Positions 44,300 through 55,859 of a DNA stretch of 64,000 nt are shown one piece after another; position 1 is the first letter of the stretch; each line of letters opens with the position of its first letter. This DNA is from Guillardia theta CCMP2712 (lineage: Eukaryota > Cryptophyceae > Pyrenomonadales > Geminigeraceae), in the NCBI RefSeq assembly GCF_000315625.1, contig NW_005434648.1, positions 537,869 to 601,868 of the forward strand, read 5' to 3'. Both the position numbers and the translations under genes were made by a program. The notes beneath the pieces were generated by a model, which saw only the letters and a list, made by a program, of their open reading frames with translations, made no database searches and was not told the origin of the DNA.

Positions 44300-45084
44300 C
44301 TTGCCTCCCGTCCAAGCTCTCAGCTAAGAAATGTCAGTTTTACTCAATTCAACAACGTATGCACGGACCGGGCCTCCGACTCACGGTACGGTCGGCACCG
44401 TGACCGGGGCCAGATGGAGTCCCGGATCTGAGTGATTGCAGCAGACAGAGACTGAAGACGAAGTTCTGTAAGGCAGTGTGACTCACACAAAGTCACATCT
44501 CACGTGACTCGTCGGGTCTTGACGCCGCCTTGGCCCCCGGGCGGCCAGTACGGCCGCTTGGCGTTAGGGAGGTGGGCGGTTATTGCCACAAACCCGTCCA
44601 TTCTAGCATTTTACAATCGGAAACAGAGGGGTGGGTGGGTGCATACGGGGGAATTATAATTGGAGGATGACGGGGAAGCGGCGAAGGCTGTAAGGCTGCC
44701 TCCATACATCTTTTGACTACAGTACCCCAGGTATAGACCACCCCCTGTTCCCCCTCATACTATAGTACCCCTTCATGTGTCATCAAAGTAACCACCGTAA
44801 CAATTCAACCCTTACAGAGTTCCTGTCGCCCTTCGTATCTCAGCCTCGTACTACCCCACAGGCTCTTATATGTCTCCTGCTTCAGTCCACCCCTCCTTTC
44901 TCCATCCTTCACCCCTGTTTGAGTCCACACCTTGTGTACCCACCATCTTCCCCACCCCTATTGCTGAAGTGACCCTACCCCTTTCGAAACAGCGACTGGC
45001 AACGTGATACCGAACCGTTGCAGTCTCAGATCTAACAAATCTCAGGTATCATAGGTGTTTGCCTGGTGCGGAGCTGGTTGGATT
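44300..45084. other. Intergenic with GC-rich hairpin patch
   Basis: 44370-44580 is GC-rich with inverted repeats (CACGGT/ACCGTG near 44385, GTGACT/AGTCAC near 44480), like 40740-41000. 44600-45000 carries GGGGTGGGTGGGTGC and CCCCTTCAT-type motifs seen also near 29050 and 36450. I see no gene; promoters of the two flanking, divergent genes should lie here. Confidence 0.5.
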
Positions 45085-46212
45085 ATGGCGATGATTCAAG
45101 AAAGGGGAGGGGAGAAAGAGAGTGTTGGAAGCTCCAAACATGCTGATAGCCGCATGCTCCGATCGAACAGCCTCTATGGGAAGCGCACATCTCCTTCAAA
45201 TGAACGTAACCCTGATAAGAAATCTCTGGTGTTGGGCCATCACAACAACTCAGGCCAACAGCTACAGCAGTATAACCTGAACAATACGAGCGAAGGCTCC
45301 GTTGTTTGCAATCAGAACAAGAATCTCCTGAACGAAGCTCGTCTGAATCGTCATCATTCCACTGACACGCACCAACATGCACCCGACAATCAACATCTGC
45401 CCAGGCCCTCACTGAAGAGTTCCAGTAGCGGAAGCCGTTTCTATGCCAACAAGATCTTTGCTAGCATGTCTAACTTGTCTTTGACGAATCAAAACAATCA
45501 TAGTGAAACGGCCACTTGCGACTCCGAAACTCATCCTTCGGGGACAGCTGAAAATGATACGAAAGGAAAGAGCAACAGTCATCCCCAAGGGAAGGGTCCA
45601 CCGCTGGCTGTTCTGCAGTCTGGGGCATGCCCGTTTGTTCAGACCAAGAAGAGCAGTCACTTGCTGAAGAATGCTCTGTGTACTTTAGAATCAGTTCAAC
45701 CGACACATCACGGTAACGAAATTCAGGATGACGAAGATCCAAGTTTCCAAGGTCAAGTTGAAATTCAAGGCAGTCTAGACTCCGAGCATTCTATCCCTGT
45801 CTCCTGCCAGATCACAGCAAGACATGACAACGGTGTGACGGAATCGAAACTTACACTATATGCCTGCTCCTTGAAGCTGTGTGAACTCTATCTGCAGCAT
45901 GTCACGGTAGAAGCAATTCCTGGAAAAGAATTTCTTCTTCGTATCAGCACGAAATCTGTGAAGAGTCCAGCTAGTCCAGATGAAACAATATTCTTGAAGT
46001 GTAAAAGCAATCTTGAACACCTTGTCTGGATCAAAGCTCTGCAGTCATGGGGCGCTGAAATCAGATGCAGCGAGGATTGCAAGTCTCGTTCCTCCTATCC
46101 TGCGAAATCTAAGAAGAATCTGCAGTCTATTATGTACTTTGTGTTTTTTGTGTTGTTTCTTGCCATTTCTTTGCCCTGTTGCCGTAGTATTATGCTTTCC
46201 AATTCAAATTAA
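45085..46212 (+). CDS. Tail-anchored protein with PH-like domain
   Basis: Intronless reading of about 375 codons from the ATG at 45085 (MAMIQERGGEKES). The first 220 residues are Ser/Asn/His-rich and probably disordered. Residues about 230-345 have the pattern of a PH domain: ESKLTLYACSLKLCELYL, FLLRISTKSVKS, and a last helix with the invariant-like Trp in LEHLVWIKALQSWGAEIR. A single hydrophobic segment (SIMYFVFFVLFLAISLP) lies 15 residues before the stop, as in tail-anchored proteins. The exact family is unknown. Lipid or phosphoinositide recognition at a membrane is inferred from the PH-like fold only. Confidence 0.6.
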   Translation: MAMIQERGGEKESVGSSKHADSRMLRSNSLYGKRTSPSNERNPDKKSLVLGHHNNSGQQLQQYNLNNTSEGSVVCNQNKNLLNEARLNRHHSTDTHQHAPDNQHLPRPSLKSSSSGSRFYANKIFASMSNLSLTNQNNHSETATCDSETHPSGTAENDTKGKSNSHPQGKGPPLAVLQSGACPFVQTKKSSHLLKNALCTLESVQPTHHGNEIQDDEDPSFQGQVEIQGSLDSEHSIPVSCQITARHDNGVTESKLTLYACSLKLCELYLQHVTVEAIPGKEFLLRISTKSVKSPASPDETIFLKCKSNLEHLVWIKALQSWGAEIRCSEDCKSRSSYPAKSKKNLQSIMYFVFFVLFLAISLPCCRSIMLSNSN

Positions 46213-46330
46213 GGAGTTTTTTTTTATTGATGGTTTTCAGTATTCTATTCACTGTCTTTGACAATTAAATTGTGAAAAAAGAAAAATTTATTGGTTTGAT
46301 AATGTACAAATTTTATACAGAGAACAATCT

Positions 46331-47567
46331 CTAACCTTTCTGATATGGTTTTTCATGAATCCATTTCACGGCTACCCACTTTTCACCCCTCACAGGCGGC
46401 AGAGCTGCATGGATTGTTTTCTGGCACAACAAATTCAGCAAGCGCACCTTCTACATCATAATTGAATATTTCACTGACCTTCTCAACGCAATCAGGGTCG
46501 GTGCCGGAGCAGTGCTCCTTCAAGTTGTAGAACATTAGAGCATCTCCGGGTTGAGCTGTCAACTTCAGTCCCAGCTCCGGGAAGTGTGTCTCCCCCCCTT
46601 CAAGCGCAGCCTTCATAGAGAACGTAAATGTCAAAGTCTCAGAGTTGCAAGCAACAGACTGCAATACCTCGAGGTAAACTATCACAGTGATGTATCGATT
46701 TCCCCCTTGTTCAAAGCTTTCTGGGGGATCCCGGGCAGGGTCGAAGTAGTCATAATGCTCTTGGAAGAATTGTGCTCCGTTGGAGTAATGGAGCACCTGT
46801 AGAGCACATACGATTTAAGACCAGAAACACACAGGACAAGAGCTTTGCTCGAAGCCAGACCTGCAGGTTCTCTCCTTGTTGAGGGGTGGTCTTCGTGAGC
46901 TTTCCCAAGGTTTCTTCCAGTCGACGAACAACATCATCTTGCAGGAAGTCCAGCCATGCTCCATCATTGGTTCTCGTTGTACTCTCTACAAGTTTGTGCG
47001 TCCCATAAGGCATGATCATCGTCTTGGAAAGGCCTTTGCGAAAGGCCAGGAGCATCAAATGCTCACATTCTTGCTTGGTCAACAAATTTCTGATCCTGAA
47101 TACTCGCGGTGAAGCATTGATCTGCTCCAGATAGGGCAGGTTGGACTTAAGGGACTCAAGGCCTCTCAAAGAGGGTGGCTGATGGAATGAAGCATGAAGG
47201 GCATCATCCGAAGAGGGATGAAACCTCGTCGAGGGTGGAGCGGGCTTGGAGAGAGTTTCTTGTGTCAGCTTGTTTGTCTGGGATTTGAGCAGAACCATGG
47301 AGAATCCCACTGAGTACACAACCACCTGAGAACGAACAAGTAAGAAGATCTACTGACTCATGAGCTCACACTTCTCACAAATGAACCACAGATAAGACAA
47401 ACCCCGCTGAACGGGGAATACTATTGCCAGGATTTCAGGACATCAAGAAGAGTTGAACTTACTATGAAGAAGAGGACAGAGAGGCACTGATGAGTCTTGA
47501 CCTTCTGTGCTCTCCCCTTGACCGGTCTGATGTCGTCAAACGCCGTCACCTTGCTAGCTCGCAACAT
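46331..47567 (-). CDS. Prolyl 4-hydroxylase, type II membrane form
   Basis: Fe(II)/2-oxoglutarate dioxygenase that hydroxylates proline in the ER/Golgi. Exon 1 (47567 to about 47462) is joined to an exon opening VVYSVGFSMVLL, forming a signal anchor. The core domain follows: RNLLTKQECEHLMLLA, STTRTNDGAWLDF, then VLHYSNGAQFFQEHYDYFDP containing the iron HxD, and GGETHFPE. The last exon, reached by a short intron (donor near 46482, acceptor near 46430), reads KTIHAALPPVRGEKWVAVKW, giving the distal iron His and the 2-oxoglutarate-binding Lys, and stops at 46331. All key residues are present. It is typical of algal/plant P4H enzymes acting on wall or extracellular proteins. An internal 60-nt intron lies near 46680-46620. 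Confidence 0.9.
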
Positions 47568-48248
47568 TTCTCTCTCGCTTCTCGTCGCCTCCTCCCTCCT
47601 TCTGAAATATCTCCACAAACTTTCCCCACCCCACCCCTCCATTTCCATTTTTGATTATAGTGATGGGGGGTACTCGTGTGTCAGCGGCTCTTCGAGAAGG
47701 GGTTGGCGTGCTGGAGCAATGTGAGGGATTTTGCGATGAACAAAAGAAAAAACAGAAACTAAACAGCATATGCTCTACGGTCAAAGGAAGCCAAAGGGGT
47801 CCCTAGCGCATAGTACAATACGGATGATGATCCTATCACATAAAAATGATACTTTAAAAACTGTTGGATTCTCGTTACGCTGACTGTGTTCAAGCTGGCG
47901 TCTGACGCCAACGTTGGCTGGGCTGACATGATGGTGCGGGCTGAAAGAGGGTCTTTTTTGCCTCTTTTACAGTTCAAAAAAAAATGGAATCAATAATGGC
48001 AGCGACCAGCCGGATCTTAGTTAGCAGTATAGAACGATCAACATGCATGTGACGAAGTTGAGTAGAGCTTGAAGCACTGCTCGTCATGCTAAGGAGGTGC
48101 AGGAATGCAGAAGAAGAGGAAAGCAATCTGGGGTAGCTCGATACGTTTCCAATGGCTGTTACATTCTTCATTAGATAGCAACACTGATATTCACAGCGAT
48201 GGATGTAGACGACTGCTCATGATTGGTCTCGCAGGCTAGAATCTTCAT
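47568..48248. other. Divergent interval P4H / TrmY-like
   Basis: The two genes start away from each other, so both promoters are expected here. A minus-strand frame at 47759-47977 (about 72 codons, with a hydrophobic YHFYVIGSSSVLYYAL segment) could be a small protein but has no recognisable family. Otherwise I see nothing. Confidence 0.4.
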
Positions 48249-50027
48249 ATGGTCTCGTCATTGAAGAGATTTCGACAAGGAAATACAATCATATGGGTGA
48301 TGGTCTTGTGCATTCCGTGCGTTTCAAGTTTTGCAAGTCTGAAAACGACCGGTCCTTCCGGAGCTGTGAGGGTGAGGAGGAAGCTAGTCAAGTCATTGTA
48401 TTGCTTGCGTCCTAAGACGAGCCGAACCTCGATGTACATGGACCGTCTGAAAATGAACTCAGGAAACAATCAGGTTCTTCGAAATCCTGAGGGACATGAA
48501 GACATTGACTCTCTTTCGAAGGAACCGGAGTCAATGAAGAGGCGGAATTTCATCGTCCTTTGCCATGACGTGATATGCTGCAATTCAAACAGAAGAGCAA
48601 TGTGACGGATGTTGTTGAGTGACTGCCCGCAGGTGAGCGAAGAGGTGAGCAGAGGAAGTTTCGCGCCAGACAACTTGCTTGAGGGGAGAGTCGACGTTCT
48701 TTGTCGATGCGTCACGTCTGCACTTTATGTCTCTAACAACCTTCGACGGTGCATGAAGGATCTGCTTCTTTAGCTCACTCATCAACATTGTTTGCAGCGA
48801 CACCAGTATCTGGTTCTTGCTCAGTCCATGGGGATATAGCGTACAAGTTGATGGCGATGCGGTATAATCCGCAGTGCTGTTACGAATGAGAACGTTATGA
48901 TGCCGGTGGGTTCAAGGTGTCTGGACTGAATCCGGACGAGAAAACTGTTTCCTTAATGTACTCCTGTGAAATTCAATTCTTATTCGTTTAATTGATGCTG
49001 AATAATGATTCTTTGCTTTCACGCAGGCTCCAGGTTTACATAGTATACCTTCAAAGTTAAAGGGGATAATCTTTCTTCAGAGATGTTTGCAGGTTCAAGA
49101 CTTTCAGGACTTCGAGGCCTTTGAGGCCTTCCATCTCAAGGTATGAATCAGTCCTGCTTACATTTCAATGATATACCGTCCCAGTTTTTGATGGACGATA
49201 ATCAATCACCTTCAATAAAAAGCGGACGACTTGCTAAGTCAAGCCGGTTCTGAGCATAATGTTCTTGCGTGCTATACTTGGAGTGATCTGGTTCTTCAGC
49301 AATCAACAAGAAGCGGATGAGAGGAGGATCAAAAGTTGGTGCCTAGCGATGACTCTAATTGCTAAGGGCTTGCTTGTGATTGGAATGCACCACTGCAGGA
49401 TTGAAGGGCATGATCAGAAAAGGAGTCACTGTGCATGAAGGAAAGGTATTCGCGCCGCCAGGTGAGCTGAAGAAAATTCAAACAGCATCACTTGAATCTA
49501 TCATCCACATTCCTGAGCGATGAATGCTTATCATGGATGGAGCAGGGTTCACTTTTCATCGGGAGGACTCCCTGCTTGCCCGCATTGAAAGCTTGAGAGC
49601 GACGACCAATGATGTCTATGTGCTTGTGAGTGCATCAGCAATGACATCTTGGATGAAGCTGATTTCTCCTCAGCAAGAAAATGGACGATTCGTGCGAGAT
49701 CTTCTTGATAGCAAGTCGTCACTTTCTGGTACAAGTCAGGTTTGATACGACAACAAGGATAAACTTCTGGATAAAATTGTTTAACATCAGGGTTCTGGAG
49801 TGTTCATCATAGGAGATCAAATCGGATTCAGCGCGGAAGAGGTTTGAACGCTTCATAATACACACAATACAGAAACTGGATGGCACAAGCTAACCCTTGT
49901 TGTGCTGCAGGAGAAGACTCTCAGCGGGGTTGAGGGGATAGAGAACATATCCGTGGGCCCGATATCCCTTCTTGCCAGTCAGTGCATCACCATTATCCAT
50001 CACTATCTAGATCTGATGAGCAAATGA
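48249..50027 (+). CDS. TrmY-type tRNA pseudouridine-54 N1-methyltransferase, probably plastid-targeted
   Basis: SPOUT-class methyltransferase, known in archaea and some bacteria to methylate pseudouridine 54 of tRNA. Exon 1 (48249-48569) encodes a signal peptide (IIWVMVLCIPCVSSF), a basic Ser/Thr/Arg-rich transit-like stretch and then RRNFIVLCHD. After a 63-nt intron comes GSFAPDNLLEGRVDVLCRCV and TSALYVSNNLRR, exactly the TrmY N-terminal pattern. Further exons follow: DTSIWFLLSPWGY (from about 48797), one near 49026-49140, one near 49400-49460, one near 49548-49740, and one reading GSGVFIIGDQIGFSAEE. The last has the SAM-binding knot ENISVGPISLLASQCITII and HHYLDLMSK with the stop at 50027. 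The Phe after the signal peptide suits cryptophyte plastid import. The target tRNA is inferred from the family. Confidence 0.85.
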
Positions 50028-50038
50028 AATATATGTAG

Positions 50039-50955
50039 CTATCTTCTCTTCACAAGGGCTGCTCCCACAGCAAGAGCGACGCCAGCCGCTGCTGCAACTC
50101 CTCCTGAGAAGACAGCGAGGCCGATTGCTCCCTGCAAGATAACGATTGAAGATAACATCAGTTGTCTACCAAAGCTTCACATCTGCTGCTCACTTCTTTT
50201 CTTAGAACATGCTCGATGAGAGCCTTCAGGTCTAGCGCAGGTTTGTTATTTGGGTCGATCGCCAGAAGCTGTAGACAAGTCACAAAGTTCTTCGTATGGT
50301 TGATCATCGATTATAGGAAACCAACCTGCTTAAGAGTATTTCGTGCGAGCATATACATCTCTAGGCGATATCTGCATATACTTACTTCCTGTGTGAAAAG
50401 GCGAGCAAAGCTTACTGGGCAACAGCAAGGTAATAAAGAGCCTCCCTTTGAAGAGATTTGATTTCTGCCAACTCTTGAAGAAGCTAGCCAACAACATTCT
50501 TCAGAAAAAATATTTCAGCATAGGTTGTTAATACCGTGATTCCTGTTCGAATCTCTTCATGGTCTTTCATGTAGATCAAACACCAGGCATAGGTGAACTT
50601 CTTGTTTTCCAGCTGAAACCACTGGTTTCAGCATCGCATTTTTGCATGTCTTGAAGTACGAGATACATGCCTCACACATTAAATCACGAAGCAAACTCGT
50701 GAAAGACGAAATGAGAAAGTGACATCAAACAAGCTTCGCACCAACACAAATCTAACTGAATCGCCTATGACAACATGGGGTTTCCAAATATGTGACGAAG
50801 GCCGCATGCGGCAGGGAAGGGGAGGACAAGGTCACCTCTTCTCCCGTCTCGAGAGCTGTGAAGTACGCAGCTCTCGCTCGTTGCAGCTCCTCCTTGGGCT
50901 CCATCTTTCCCTCCGCCTCCATCCTTTCTGCCGCTACCCGCCGGTCCCCTTCCAT
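50039..50955 (-). CDS. FIS1: Mitochondrial fission protein FIS1
   Basis: Tail-anchored TPR adaptor on mitochondria and peroxisomes that recruits the fission machinery. The minus-strand exons match FIS1 in order. They are: an acidic N-terminus (MEGDRRVAAERMEAEGK from 50955), KKFTYAWCLIYMKDHEEIR near 50600, a segment reading EIKSLQREALYYLAVAQ near 50430, YRLEMYMLARNTLKQ near 50350, LLAIDPNNKPALDLKALIEH near 50240, and a C-terminal membrane anchor GAIGLAVFSGGVAAAAG ending KRR at 50039. Introns are 50-110 nt. Its stop is only 12 bp from that of the convergent TrmY-like gene, so their 3' untranslated regions must overlap. Confidence 0.9.
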
Positions 50956-51072
50956 GTTGTGTACGATTCGTAACGGTGCTGCAACGTATATAGATCTATA
51001 ACGTAGATCCAACGGTCATGGGGAGGGTACGTAACGACTTTTTAACGTTTTTTCGAAATCGGTTGAGCAACA

Positions 51073-54000
51073 ATGGCGGCGGTAATGCAGCCGATCAGCA
51101 GCGTAAGTGACGCAAGAGGATGACACATGCTGTGTAGAATGATCGATGAGATGCCATGCCATACATGATAAGCTTCACATGCTACGTGCCTGATGCCTCA
51201 TCGATCACGCATTCTACTTCCCCTTGTTTACATCAACCCGTGAATTCAACTCGTTACCTCTTCAACCGATGGAATTCGAAGCAACCATTGAATGCGGAAT
51301 TTACAGAAGGACAATGACGACGACATTTATGAAGGCTTCGACAACCCCATGACTTCAGCGGTAATGCAGATCTTCTTGAAATTGAGTGGTCTGACTTTCG
51401 TGAGCAGATGCAGTACATGAATTTCGAGTCGGCGCAAGGCGTGTCAGCTCCTATGCAAGCAGCATCGATTCTTCGGGCGCAAGAGAAACGTGATGACAAC
51501 ATGCCCTCAGCAACGGCATGTCTGAGAACAGACGATGACAGGTCTGGGTACATCGCGATTGGGGACTGCGGCTCAGCGACAAGGGACTGCTCGCATGGGG
51601 ACGGCTATGAGAGGTGATCATCGAATGTTGTGGGTCTGCTGCTCACTTGCAAGCCAAGGCTATCAAGGAGGAGAAGAAGCCAGACCCATGACCTCGATCA
51701 GAGCTGCTGGTTACACTTCACAGGGAAAACCAGGGTCGGCAGGTTTCATTTTGTTCTTGTGTAGCGTGTATGAGACTGAAACAATCAAGGGATGAATGCG
51801 TTTGCGAGTGCCGGCGGAGGATCGGCTCCTCCTCTGGTGAACATCTTGGATGGTCATCATCGATTCATTGCTCACTTATCGGAACAGGAGAAGAAAGACG
51901 CTTCCTCGCCCGAGGACGAGGCAAGGGAGCTGGAGAAAAAGGTAATGAAATCCATCGTGTGCAAGCTCTGATCATGGAGGGAAGGTGAACAAGTTGTTAG
52001 AGGACAGTGCAATAGCAAGGAGCGAGAACAAACTGCAGCTCGCCCTCGACCTGGTACGGAGCGATGGTGATGGGTAGTGTTGATTTTTGACGTTCATCAG
52101 GCCAAGGAAGCAGCTCGCAAAGAAAGGCAGTTGGGAAAACTGAGGGAGCAGAAACAGGTGAAGATGATGGCATTGATTTCGCAGCTGTTGAATGTCTTTC
52201 AGCTCATGGATCAGATGAACATCGATCTTACATATGCGGTGAGTCGAATACCAGTCAAAGACCTGTAGGAGTCCAGCAGCATTGCTGATGTTGTACCGGC
52301 GTTTAGGTTTACTTCAACCTCGCTAGCCAGCTGGAAGCAAACGAATATTGGCCTGAAGCTCTCAACTCTTACTCTCTCATCGTCAAGAACAAGCAGTACG
52401 CGAATGCAGGACGTCTGAGGATCAACATTGGCAACATCTACTTCAAGCAGCAGAAATATCCAGCAGCTATCAAGATGTATCGGATGGCTCTTGACCAGAT
52501 CCCACACTCAGGAGAACACTTGCGGTTCAAGATCATGCGCAACATCGGCAATGCTTTTGTTAGGATGGGAAATTACCAGGTGGGATATGAGAGAAGAAAC
52601 GTAGACTTCAAGCTTCTCCTCACCGACTTGATAGGATGCGATCATGTCATATGAAGCCAGCATGGAGGGAAAACCAGATTTCCAGGTGAAACCTATCCGA
52701 AGCTGTTTCTGTAGGCAAAGTTCTCACGGTTGTTGGTTCTTCAGTCTGGCTTCAACCTCATCGTCTGTTACTTTGCCTTGGGAGACAGAGAAAAGATGAA
52801 GCGAAGCTTCGCAAAGCTGGTTTGTCTTGATGTTGTTGATGTCCGTGACTAACATTTTATCGAATAGCTTGACATCAAGGATTCCAACTTTGGTGAGGAG
52901 AATGATGATGATGAGGCCAACGAAGACGAGGATGAGGACGGTAAACGAGGCCTGCTGCGATGCTAGTTGTTGATCAGTTTGTAGAAGCTGTGATGGAGGA
53001 GGATGAGCTGAAGAAAGCGCACAAGGAGTATCGATCAAAGGCGAAGCATCTTGTGCTGCAGGCAGCAAAGCTCATTGCTCCGAAGATCGAGAAAGACTTT
53101 GTCGCTGGGTTTGACTACATCATCGAGATGCTGCAGAAGAGCCATAACTACATGGACGTTGCGAGCGACATGCAGATCTCAAAAGCGATCTACTTCTTGA
53201 AGCAGAAGAATTCCAAAGACGCCAAAGACAGCCTCATCGCATTTGAAAAGCAAGACAACAACGAAATCGATGCCACGACCATGAGCAGAGCTTACACCAA
53301 CCTCTGCTTCATCTACTTCCTGGAGGGAAACATCAAGGAGGCAGATAAGTACGGCACTAAAGCCATTCAGTCTGATAGATACAACGCCAAGGCCCTTGTA
53401 AACAAGGGCAACTGTGAGATGAACAAGGCCTACGCGTATGAGGAGAAGGAGAAGTACGACGAAGCGAGAGAGCACTTCACCATGGCCAAGGAGCTCTACA
53501 TGGAGGGCATCGGGGTTGAGGCGGACTGCATAGAAGCGATCTTCAATTTGGGTCTCTGCTGCAAGAGCATGGCGCATCTCGAGCACATGCTTCAGAACGA
53601 CTTGGACTACCAGAAGAACATCCGGGCGGCCCTGCAGGCCTTCGAGAAGCTCTACTCCATCATGCCGGACTCCCCCGAGTGCAACTACAACATCGCAGTC
53701 ATCTACGACGAGCTGCAGAAGACTAAGAAAGCCTCCGTCGCATACCAGAGGCTCATCGCCCTGGTCCGCCCTCTTGTCCTCTCCCGCCCCCTCTTTCTAC
53801 CCTATCCTTGTCCTTCCTTCTCCTCGCCCCTTCCTCCTGCTTCCTCCCCCATCTTCCCTCTGCAGCGACTGACTCTGCCACCTGCAGGTCAAGACGGATG
53901 CTGGCGTGCTTGCTCGCTACGGCAGTCTGCTGGCGAGAGAGGACGACGAGGCGGCGGCGTACGAGAACCATCACGAGTCGTACAAGTTCTTCCCCGTCGA

Positions 54001-54610
54001 CATGGAGGTCATCTCTTGGCTCGGCGCCTACTTTGTCAAGTCGGAGATGTACGAGAAGGCCATGGAGTACTTCCAGAAGGCCGCGCAGATTCAGCCCAAG
54101 GAGGTCAAGTGGCGGCTCATGGTGGCCTCCTGCTACCGGCGCATCGGCTCCTACCAGCTGGCGCTGAGGACATACGAGGAGATTGAGAAGTCTCATCCCG
54201 ACAACCTCGAGTGCCTGAACTACCTGGTGAGGCTCTGCAAGGAGCTGGGGATGAAGGACAAGAAGGAGGAGTACCAGAGCAAACTGGCCAGGGCCGAGCA
54301 GGAGCAGGCGAAGCTTGCGTCCATGAGAACGATGCAGGACGTGTCGAGCATGCATGCTCAGCAGGAGTTCAATGGAGGAGGAAGCCGTCGGGACGAGGGA
54401 TATGTAGGCTACGGAGAATTCCATGCTCGAGCACCGGAGACAGACTCGCTGATGCAGCAGGGGCAGATGGACGCGGCTGCTGAGGTTGCTCGAGCCGTCG
54501 CGGAGCGGCAGGCGGCAGGAGGAGCCAAGAAGGTGATCAGCAAAGCCAAGAAGGAAGAGGACGACGACTGGGGCGACGAGGAGCTGGGAGAAGATCTGCT
54601 GCCGATGTGA
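51073..54610 (+). CDS. IFT88: Intraflagellar transport protein 88 (IFT-B TPR subunit)
   Basis: Core TPR subunit of the IFT-B train, needed for cilium assembly. The ATG at 51073 begins a short exon (MAAVMQPISS) before GTAAGT. Next come DDDIYEGFDNPMTSA and the short conserved RPMTSIRAAGYTSQGK (near 51685), which is the IFT88 N-terminal motif. TPR repeats then run to the end: NSYSLIVKNKQYANAGRLRI, YRMALDQIP, MRNIGNAFVRMGNYQ, CYFALGDREKMKRSFAKL, an acidic linker, AKLIAPKIEKDF, SDRYNAKALVNKGNCEMN, then SWLGAYFVKSEMYEKAMEYF and KWRLMVASCYRRIGSYQLAL. The C-terminus is acidic (DDDWGDEELGEDLLPM). The exon from about 52960 is the longest; an intron interrupts near 53764-53888. The identification is secure and shows that the organism is flagellated. 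Confidence 0.95.
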
Positions 54611-54640
54611 TTGAAAGTTTTTAACACCAAGAGGAATGGG

Positions 54641-55858
54641 TCAGCCCCGCATGCACACGAAGTGCAGCGGAAGGCAACCGCTCGAGCCCTTCCCGATGAT
54701 CCTCCTCCCTTCCTCCATCTGCCCTTGCATGTCAGCTCCTCCCTCTCCCTCCTTCTCCCTCTCCCTCTCCTCTTCCTCCTTCTCCCTCTCCCTCTCCCTC
54801 TCCTCTCCCTTCTTCTCCCTCTCCCTCTCCTCTCCCTCCTTCTCCCTCTCCCTCTCCCTCTCCTTCTCTTCCTCCTTCCTGCATCTCCTCACCTTCACGG
54901 CTGCCTTCACCGTGAGAGGTGGACGAGACTCTTCGGGTGACGAGGGAGGGACGAAAAGATCCTGCGCAGCATGAGACAGGCAGAAGGGAGGAGGCAGCCT
55001 CGTGCCTGAAGACTGAGAGCTCCTTCCAGCGCTGAAACTCGTCCGCACTTGCCTCCTCTCTCCTCCAGCAGCAGCACAGCTCGGCATGACAGATCGACGT
55101 CGCAGAGTTTGACGCAAGAAGACAGCTCGAGCGAAGTTGCTGTTTCCCACCTCACCTGCAAGAGCGTCAGCCCTCGTGCCCGCGCTCTGCTGGGGAGGAA
55201 CCGAGATCCTCGTGCCCTCCGAGTTGACGTGCGACGTCTCCGAACCATCGGAAAAGGAGGAGCGACTGAGAGCAGCCCACATGTCGAACGATTCCACCAT
55301 CATCCTCCCGTCCACCTCCACCGCCAAGCTCGACGAGCTGGGTGCTCCTGTCACCGAGAAGGAAACAGAGTCGAGAACCATGCTAGAAGTTCCCTCCTCC
55401 TCCTCCTCCCCTCTCCTCCCCTCCTGCTCCTCCAGGCTCTCTCCTGTCTCTGCCAAGATCGCCTCCATCTTGTACTGGCCGGGCTTGAGCCCGAAAACTC
55501 GGACAGTGCCAGAAGAGGACAGAGGAGCCTCAACGACGAGCTGACGTCCAGCTGAGATGAGGATGGAGGCCTGCATGCCCCACGGGAGGAAGGCTCCCCA
55601 GACCTGCACCTCCACCACCTGTTGCTGGGGGTGAGCTGGGAAGGAGCAAAAAGTTGTTTTCTCACATCAAGCAGAGCGTCTCCTCCTGCTGGTCGCCAGA
55701 TGGACAGGACAGGAGATGTGCCGCAGCAGAGGAAGAAGGGAGGAGGAGGAGTGACGTTGAGCAGAGAAGCGTCGATCATTCGCTGCTCGATCACAAACAA
55801 GCTAACCTCCCAAGTCAGGGTCAGCTCGCCGAGCAAGACCCAGCTAGGACCCACCTGA
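54641..55858 (-). CDS. Unrecognised exons, probably the C-terminal part of the O-fucosyltransferase-like gene
   Basis: Two minus-strand exons joined by a 53-nt intron near 55671-55619 read GPSWVLLGELTLTWEVSLF, LSIWRPAGGDALLD and then VVEVQVWGAFLPWGMQASIL, a beta-rich sequence with VRVFGLKPGQYKMEAILAET. After a Ser-rich stretch the frame ends in a Glu/Arg run coded by the CCCTCT microsatellite, so the true stop may be earlier. I do not recognise a family. It is on the same strand directly after the fucosyltransferase exons and could be either its C-terminal extension or a separate gene. Its stop faces that of IFT88 about 30 bp away. Confidence 0.4.
54735..54890. repeat. (CCCTCT)n microsatellite
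   Basis: Imperfect TCTCCC/CTTCTCCCTC repeat immediately after the IFT88 stop. It keeps several frames open on both strands (Ser/Leu on plus, Arg/Glu on minus). Confidence 0.9.
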
Positions 55859-55859
55859 A

